From Glandiceps talaboti (lineage: Eukaryota > Hemichordata > Enteropneusta > Spengelidae), in contig NC_135564.1 of NCBI RefSeq assembly GCF_964340395.1, positions 9,786,391 through 9,850,390 of the forward strand: a stretch of DNA of 64,000 nucleotides, read 5' to 3'. Of this stretch, positions 25,814-34,800 are shown in pieces. Each line of letters begins with the position of its first letter. Position 1 is the first letter of the stretch. The translations under genes and the position numbers were made by a program. The notes under the pieces were generated by a model, which searched no databases, had not been told where the DNA came from, and saw only the letters and a program-made list of their open reading frames with translations.

Positions 25814-28800
25814 TGTGTATGAGTGTGTGTGTATGTATGTAGGTAGGTAGGTGTGTGTGTGTGTGTATGTATTTAATATTATGTATGTAGGTATGTATGT
25901 AGGTAAGTATAATGTGTGTGTGTATGTATGTATGTATGTATGTATATACTAAAACCTTGTTTTCACTATTTGTAGATATACAGTACCCCTACTAATCCTT
26001 TCACATGGCATTCCAGTGGGTACCAAGTCAAGACATCAGTGATTGGACTTAGTATTAGAGACACTATGGGTAAGTCATGTTGTTACTTACAACCTAGCGG
26101 CTCAATGACTAGTACGCATGCGCGTCATATATACTATGCGAAAAAAATTGGTGGTTCTCCCAGGGATGCATTGCGGTGCAGTGACTATGCATGCGCCTTC
26201 CATATACTACGTGCATTCTCCACGCGCTACTGTATCATCATATAGCATAGGCGACATAACATCACCATGCATAGCAATATTGTAACAGTAGGCCTGTTGG
26301 CACGATTATCGTAACATTGTAACGAGTATCGAGGCATCACTGTACCTCAAGGAGAAATTGTTACACTATTTGGAAGTTTGATGCACGGCGGTACGCGATA
26401 CGGACCACTGATGACATAGCGCAGTTTAATTTCCGGGTTGTGGAAGTGTGGTTTTGACATTTATATTGTCGATAATTGATTTTTTTACATGTTCTAAAAA
26501 GAATAACTACTTTCCTATGTTTGTTGGTACAGTAACATTCCTAAATCATCGAGTTGAATTGAGAAATCATGATGTTTGGCAACATGTCAACAAAACATTT
26601 GTCCAAAGACCAACGTACAAATGTACATTGGTGGAGGGTCTATGATAAGTTGGCTGATTGAAAATGAACAATATTAGTCTAATGGCTATGATGGTTTTTG
26701 AAACCAACAACTGCATAGAGTGTTGACTTTCTTTACTTCTTCTTGTCCATGTCAGAGAATTAGATGTCATTCAATGAAATAAATTTTGATGGTCAACACC
26801 CCTGAAAAATGACCCAAATCAAGTGTATCAACCCTGGCCCAGGCAGCCGATCACAAATGAATCTACCCTGTGCGAGCTTATGGGCTTTGCCTAGTTATGA
26901 TATTATCAAAATTGAAAAGACTACGGTAGTAGATAGGAAAATATATAGTCCATTTCATGTTATTGTTAGTGTTAACTGGCTCTGTTTGATACTGCTATGC
27001 AGAAACCACACATCGACTATAAAGGTACATTTTGAGATAGCAAAACTGAGTGAATGCATTTTGTTGTGACATTTTGTCTAAATAAGTGAAATAATGTGAC
27101 ACCATGTACACATGAAATGCAGACATCAAAACATTATCACTCATGTGTCTGCATCTAGTTATAATACGTTTAAATAGTTATTTCATTTACACAAAATACA
27201 GAAAGAAATTGCAATCGTGCTATCTCATATGAATACAATGTGCAGTTTGTTATTGGTTTCTGCATGGCTGTAATCAAACAGAGTCAGTAAACCCCATCAT
27301 CAAACGGATGGTAGTTACTGTAACATGCATTCAATACCAAATTCCTGAAAACTCAAGAAAACCATAATTTTGAACTCTTTTTTTTTTTCGCAATAATTTC
27401 TTATTTCTAGAGCTTGTATCTTAAATTTTCATGACACGTTTTTTGTGTAGGTGATGAGCTGAGACTTGTGAGTCTTGACGATGACATTGAGATGTTCATA
27501 CCCAGAAATGAAGATGGTACCTTAGACATGGAAACCCTGACGACCCTACCAGATGATCCAAACATTATGATTCAGTTTAACTTAAGTGAATCCTACAGCT
27601 CCATTCATATACAAATCCATCCATCTAACAAGAGAGTACTGATGGAAGCATTCCTACGGTTTGGATTTCCACCAGACGATGATCAGTACGATCTGAGAAT
27701 GCTTCTACCATTTGAAGAAGATCAGTTATCTACATCTAGTTACAATGAGACTTATACGGCCACAGCTGATCCGAACGTTTGGTTTATTGAGGAGCATGTC
27801 CTCTATGCTGTAGGCACCTACTATCTCAGTGTCAAGGCCCTGGACAGACATGGAGAACCGGTGAACAGAACTGAAGAGGGCTCTGGTGTCGACTTTGATG
27901 TGAAGATTTATACTGCTCGTTGCTTGTACTGGGCTGATGCTTATGAACAATGGCTTCCAAGTGGCTGCAAGGTTAGGAATATTTGAAATTTAAGTCAACA
28001 TCTCTCCCCTCTGTATTGTATTCCATCTTAATGCATGGATTTCAGTTTTTGTTATTCACCCTTGTTCGTATTTAAGGATGACTTATTTGAGACACAAAAG
28101 GTATATTGTACATGTACTGTACTGTACTGTACTGTACTGTACTACACTGTACTGTACTGTACTGTACTGTACTACACTGTACTGTGCTGTACTGTACTGT
28201 ACTGTACTGTATTGTACTGTACTGTACTGTACTGACTGACTATGTATTGTACTATTTTGTTGATATACATTTTGTGAAATTGTTTATTTTACAGGTTGGA
28301 CCTCTGACTACAACAGCCCATACTCACTGTAAATGTAATCATTTGACTGCCTTTGGTGGTAATTTTCATGTTCCAGTTAATGATGTGGTGGCATTTGACT
28401 ATGAGATCTTACACAATGCATTTGAAGACAACGTAATATTACCAATAGTAGTTTGTGTTATAGTAGCACTATATATAGTGACTGCTATCATTGCTGTCAA
28501 AGCAGACCACAAATATCAACAACAACAGGTAGGCATACAGCTAAAACAGGTAGTGTTTGCCAAAAGATTATAATTATAATGATTTAACATGTACGTTTAT
28601 GATCAATGTCACTCGATTTGCAAGGTTAAGTTGTTGAGATTTTAATTACTTGATAGATAGGAACACTTTTACAACTGAACAAACTCAGCATGGTTGAGGA
28701 AAGTCTTAAAAGGTGAATCAATGTAAACAATTTAAAAGCTCTCACCATCCTGCTGTGTTCAGCAATAAAAGTGCTCTTGTCTAGCAAGGCTACAAGATTG

Positions 28801-31800
28801 ACATTGATTATTAAATGTATATGTTACATATTAAGTATGCTGTGAGTTCTACTGTAGGTATTCAGGGGTATTTGCATTTGTGCTTGCAGTGTTTTTCTGC
28901 TACACTTTCACTTGCTATGCTTGTGAAAGAACAATAACAGAGAACCCTAGGCCTGGAAGCGATCGTGCGACTACCCAAGCAGCATTTGCACTCACAAGTT
29001 ATAGGGTTCTGTCATAATCATATTTTCCTTTTAATTCTTTTTCTTATAGGGGATATTTGTTTGTACACAACTAAGTACAAGTTCGTCTTCTTTCTAAGGG
29101 GTATTTGTTTGTACACAACCAAGTACAAGCTGGGAGAAAGTGGATTAACTATTCTCATCTTTTATTTCAGCAGTTAACAGGACAGAGGGAAAACCCCCCA
29201 CTCTCTGATTACCAGTATACAATAACTATGTTCACTGGTATGCATGTCAGAGCTGGAACAACTGCACAGGTAACTCATGGCAATATATTCACTGTTGAAG
29301 TTTAGTGATGTACCTTAACCATGCAGCTGATAACAATTTGCTATGTATAACAGCAGAAATTTATTCAGGATTTTTGTATTTGTTGAAAATTTTAATAGGT
29401 TTATATTGTGAAGAATTAGTGTGCATTTTACTGGTCCAGGATAATTCAGACTCAGGAATATATAATATTTTCTGGTAAATGGGTTTAGTGCAAAACTTAA
29501 CAGCTACCACACAATTTACAACCAGGAGTGTTTTCCCTCCGAAATGAATTAAGACTATTACAATGGGTTCCGTCAGTCCATGTATCGAACCATACCAAAT
29601 ACATCATTTCTCTGTCATGCATGCAGTATCTGATTAGAATCAAACCTGGCACAAATATGAGATATGTGGGACATATATACACAGCACTTTGTTTTGCAAA
29701 ATATATAAATTTGCCGAACGGTACCCATATTTGTAGTAAAAAATTAATAGGTACTGCATAACTCAAAAACTGTAATACAGAGTAAACCATTCACTCCCTG
29801 ATAGATTGTATGATTGATGTGTGACTGATAAATGGATCTTTGAGTGGCATAGCTTTGACTTTAAATCTGTATTCTATGGTAGGTGTCTGTCCAGCTGATT
29901 GGATCGAGAGCTAAGAGTAATGCTTTCACTCTTTCGGATAGTAGTTTAAGTGGAGATGTGTTCCAGAGTGGTTCTGTTGACACATTTCAAATCACTACCA
30001 GTACCAGGCTTGGTCAGCTACTCTCTGTCCGTATATGGCATGATGGTAATGGATTCAGTCCTAGTTGGTAAGTCTGGTTTATATTCTTGGTGTTTGTAAG
30101 TCTGGTCTATATTCTTGGTGTTTGTAAGTCTGGTCTATATTCTTGGTGTTTGTAAGTCTGGTTTATATTCTTGGTGTTGGTAAGTCTGGTCTATATTCTT
30201 GGTGTTGGTAAGTCTGGTCTATATTCTTGGTGTTTGTAAGTCTGGTTTATATTCTTGGTGTTGGTAAGTCTGGTCTATATTCTTGGTGTTGGTAAGTCTG
30301 GTCTATATTCTTGGTGTTTGTAAGTCTGGTCTATATTCTTGGTGTTTGTAAGTCTGGTTTATATTCTTGGTGTTGGTAAGTCTGGTCTATATTCTTGGTG
30401 TTTGTAAGTCTGGTTTATATTCTTGGTGTTGGTAAATCTGGTCTATATTCTTGGTGTTTGTAAGTCTGGTTTATATTCATGTTGTTGGTAAGTCTGGTCT
30501 ATATTCTTGGTGTTAGTAAGTCTGGTCTATATACCTGGTGTTGGTAAGTCTGGCCAGTGATGGTAAGTCGGGTCTATCTCTTGGTGTTGGTAAGTCTGGT
30601 TTTTGTAAGTATGGTGTTGGTAAGTCTGGTCCTTCTCTTAGTGTTTGTATAAGTCTTATCTATCTCTTAAAACTTTAAAATGCTTTGTTGATTTGTTTAT
30701 TTTTTGCTTATTTGTTTGTTTGTTAACTGTAGGCTTTTGAGCAGAGTTATGGTGGAGGACAGCCAATCTAATCAGTCATGGTATTTCCTATGTAACCAAT
30801 GGCAACATGAAGAATACAACCCTAAAATATACAAGGCTCTTGATTTTGAAGAAATCCTGCTCAACAAGCACCTATTTGCTGTTGAGTCCAACTGTGACGT
30901 TTATAGGAAGCATCTTACAGCAATTAAACTGTTTAGAAGACGGTGCTCTGATAAAATTACGTACTTAGAGCGTGTGACGTGTCTGTTTGCATTCATTTTC
31001 ACTGTTATGCTAATACTGTCATTTTTGCTGTACGGACCAGTAGGTGATCCCTCACAACAACAAACTGACAACAAGTATGCAATCACAGCAGACGCATTCA
31101 TTAAAGGGATTCTGGGAGGAATTATTTCCATGCCAGTGCATGTTATGTTATTGTTCCTTTTCCAAAATGCCAATAATATCCACGTTTTGAAGAAGTTTTT
31201 ACTGAAGAAAAAACAACAAAGAGAAAAGAAGTATCTGGAAGAAGTCAACATCAAAGGAAAAGGAGCACCTGTTGCAATAAATGTGTTGACTAGTTCCCAA
31301 GAAGATACCGCTCTGTCTCCAGATGAAGAAGATTTGCAGAAAGAAAGTTTTGTGAGTGGTGATTTTGCTGATGCGCAATCGGAAGCAATTACACTACAGA
31401 TACCCAGTCAGGATGGGAAGTCAGTCACTCATGATGGACGTGAGCACCATCATAAACATCGCAGAGCTTCAGTTGCAAGTACCCTGAGTAGCGATGATGG
31501 TTCTGTTCACAGACACCATGGTAAGAGGCAAAGCGAGCATCGATTGAAGGAAAGCCACAAGATTGGCACTCGTCCTAAAAGTGATGAAGAAGCACTCCGA
31601 AATAAAGGAAAGAGAAGTCCAACTTTGAAAGTACCGGGTGTTGAAATTGAAGAGTCGTCATCCAGACATAGAACCAGATCACATAGTAAACACAGACATC
31701 ATGGTAGAGAAGATGATATGCATAGATCTTCATCTCGGCACCGTGGTCACAGAAAGGACAGATCTCACTCCCATCACAGGTCTACATCTCACCACAGGTC

Positions 31801-34800
31801 ACATAGCCATCACAGGAAACATAAAGATGAAGCTGAGGAAGATAGTCATAGGAAAAGTAGGAAAGATCTTCACGAAGAAGGTCGGCGGCATCACCACCAT
31901 CGACGACGAAAGAGTCATCATAGCGACAATAACAGAGCTGCGTCTCATCATCGTAGACATCACGACAGAGATGAAAGCTCCGGGCATGATAGAACATCTA
32001 AAGAAAGGAAGCAGTCCCTTCAGGTTTCAGGTATGGAGGCTAAACATACGTCATCAAGATATCATTCAAGAAGTCGCAGCTCCCACAGTCGGTCAGGAAG
32101 TTCTAGTCATCATTCTCGACATCATCATCGTAGAGGTCGTGACAGCAGACACCGAGGTCATTCACGACGTCACTCTCATATAGAGAGTGATGAAAGTTAT
32201 AGTGATGATGAAAGCCGAAGAAAACGTCATCATCATCATCATCGAGGTCGTCGTCATCATCACTCCAGTAGACATAGGTACAGTAGTCATGACGAGAGTG
32301 ATGATGGACGAAGAAAACATTCTAAGACACGTCATGGAAGACACAGGAGTCATTCTCATGGTCACCACCACCACCACAATCATCATCGACACCACCACCA
32401 CCACCGACGACATAGATCACGACATCATCACCATGATAAAGATTCCAAGAAAACAAAGAAGATAGACAAGATACTGCAAAGACAGTGGCCAAGAGGAAAA
32501 TCAGGTCCATCATTTCTGATGCGACTATCTGCAATCGTGTCTTTAGCTTCACAAGGATGGCTTCTACCATGGTGGTTTAGAGGTATAGCATGGATTATAT
32601 CAACTCTTATCATATTAATTGCAGTTTTCCTCAGTGTCTGGTTCGGACTCCACTATGGCAAGTCATTAACACTTAGTTGGATCATTTCTGTAGTTGTGGC
32701 AGTACTACAACTCTTGTTCATCACTGAGCCTTTGGCAACACTCTTCATCATAATTTTCTCAGTTGTGTTGACCAAACGTAAAAGTCTGAGAGCCGAGTCA
32801 CTGATATTTGAGTCTGAATACCATCAGCTGCAGTCCAAGGATAAGTCTGCTACTGGGTATCATATGAACCTGGGTTCTCAACCTGACATTAAAGCTAAGT
32901 TTCTGAGAAGTAGATGTCTCATACAGAAACACAGTAAGATGAGGAAGTACATTAAAGTGACGTCCCAATGGGCAACGATTGGACTGTTCTTTCTATTGGT
33001 AATGATGATTACATATGGCCAGAAGGAACCTTCAGCTTACTACTTGCGTCAGTCTCTCTACCACTCCATGGTGAATGGAACATCTATGGGATATCAAGCA
33101 CAGTCCTTTGAAAAGGCAAGTATCTTTTATTGAAATCGGTTGTTTATATTTACCAAGAATACATAACGTGGTGTCTGGGAAATGAACAGCACTTTTTCTC
33201 AGCACTACATACATACAATAATTTCTATAACTTCTTAATATTTAGTGTCAAATTAAACTTTTCTTCCGAACACAAAGTTGAAAATTTTTACTGTACACTT
33301 ACGACTTTGGTCAACAGATTGACAAAGTTCAGAACACAATGACCGTACAGACATGCAAGTCTGATAAGAGTTCATAGATGCCTAGAAAAGTGTATTGCCC
33401 GTCGTCTCTGTTCAGTGATGGTTTAATTGCCTGGATATATATGACTTCCTTCACTCCCGTTCAGAGTTCCTCCTTAATATTTAGTAATCCCTGGAACTGG
33501 AACTGCCTTTACTTTTAGAAACAAGTGAGAATACTTGCTCAGCTAATGCTGTTCAGCACAAACTGACTTCAATTTCCAAAATCACCACAAGTACTTGTAT
33601 TTCTGTGTTTATCCAACAAGGATTATCAACACACTGATGTAATGGTAGTCTGTTTGATGTAGCTTGTTGGGGCTTGAACTTGAAGGTGGAAAGACATGAA
33701 CATCTAGCAAATTTAGTACATTATACTTTATACATATATAGGGTTTCCTAACACTGCTACTGGAGTGTACTCATAAAAATACAAACTTTACAAAATAAAA
33801 CCAATCCTAATGTCATATATAGGTAATGTTTTGTTCCAAAAAACACACAAACTGAAAAATTTAGACCTGAAATTCTTGACTGATGAGAATTACAGAGACA
33901 TTTTCTGTTGTAATATTGATGAATATTACCTAATTATGATAATATATTGATGAAGCTATCATATCACAATATTTCTAAACAAGGTAGGATTCTGTGTGTC
34001 AATTAATTTAATGTAATATTTTGTACTGAATGTGCATAGGTCAACACAGCTAGTGCGTATTGGAGATGGACTGAGTCTGTTTTATTACCAGCCTTGTATT
34101 CAGTAGACTCAGAAGATACTAATGATATGCCAGTACTTATGACAAGTCCACGATTACGACAACTAAGAATAAATGCCTCTGAGGGTAAGATAATGTAACT
34201 ATTAGTATTACATTATGTACGCTAGTCTCAGTTTCCCAGACTCTCATTGTTGGGGCTAAACCTACCTAGCAAGAGTCTTGGGGCATTACGTTGTTGCCTA
34301 TTGTGTATAAGGAGCAACATAGCCATTGTCGGGATCTGCAAGTTGCTTATATGATAAAAATGATTCCGAATTTTCATTTTCATTATCTCTGTATGTATTT
34401 AACAGAAATTATGGTATAAACATTTTGTAAACCATCCTTGTTAGGAGGTTATAAACCAAAATTCGTCTAACTGATAAATCGAACTTCAATTATAGTTTAT
34501 GTACAACATGTAATTCTTGGTAAATTAACAATTTTGAAGGAATACATTGTTCGTTATTTGATCGAAAAGATGAATACTCCAGTGCCAGCTAGTACAATTT
34601 TAAATATCACTGAAAATATGTTGTATTCTGCTTGTTTTAGATTCATAGCATTATCAACTACTAAATTTATTACTATGTATACTGCATTGGCCATATTTTT
34701 CTTTACATTCTATCATGTTACAGGTGACTGTGAACCAGAGACATACAATGAAGTCAAAACAATGATTTGTTACTCGGGTTATTCAGAGGAGTTGGAAGAT

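Noticed and set aside
29497-29790. Overlapping frames on both strands in the intron before exon 23
   Set aside because: Both strands are open over a short region with no family match.
30068-30640. CRISPR-like array of 28-bp repeats
   Set aside because: Head-to-tail repeats without unique spacers, in a eukaryotic intron.
31638-32570. Several other-frame ORFs rich in Met/Ile/Thr/Val
   Set aside because: Shadows of the CAT/CAC/CGA-rich His/Arg coding repeat.
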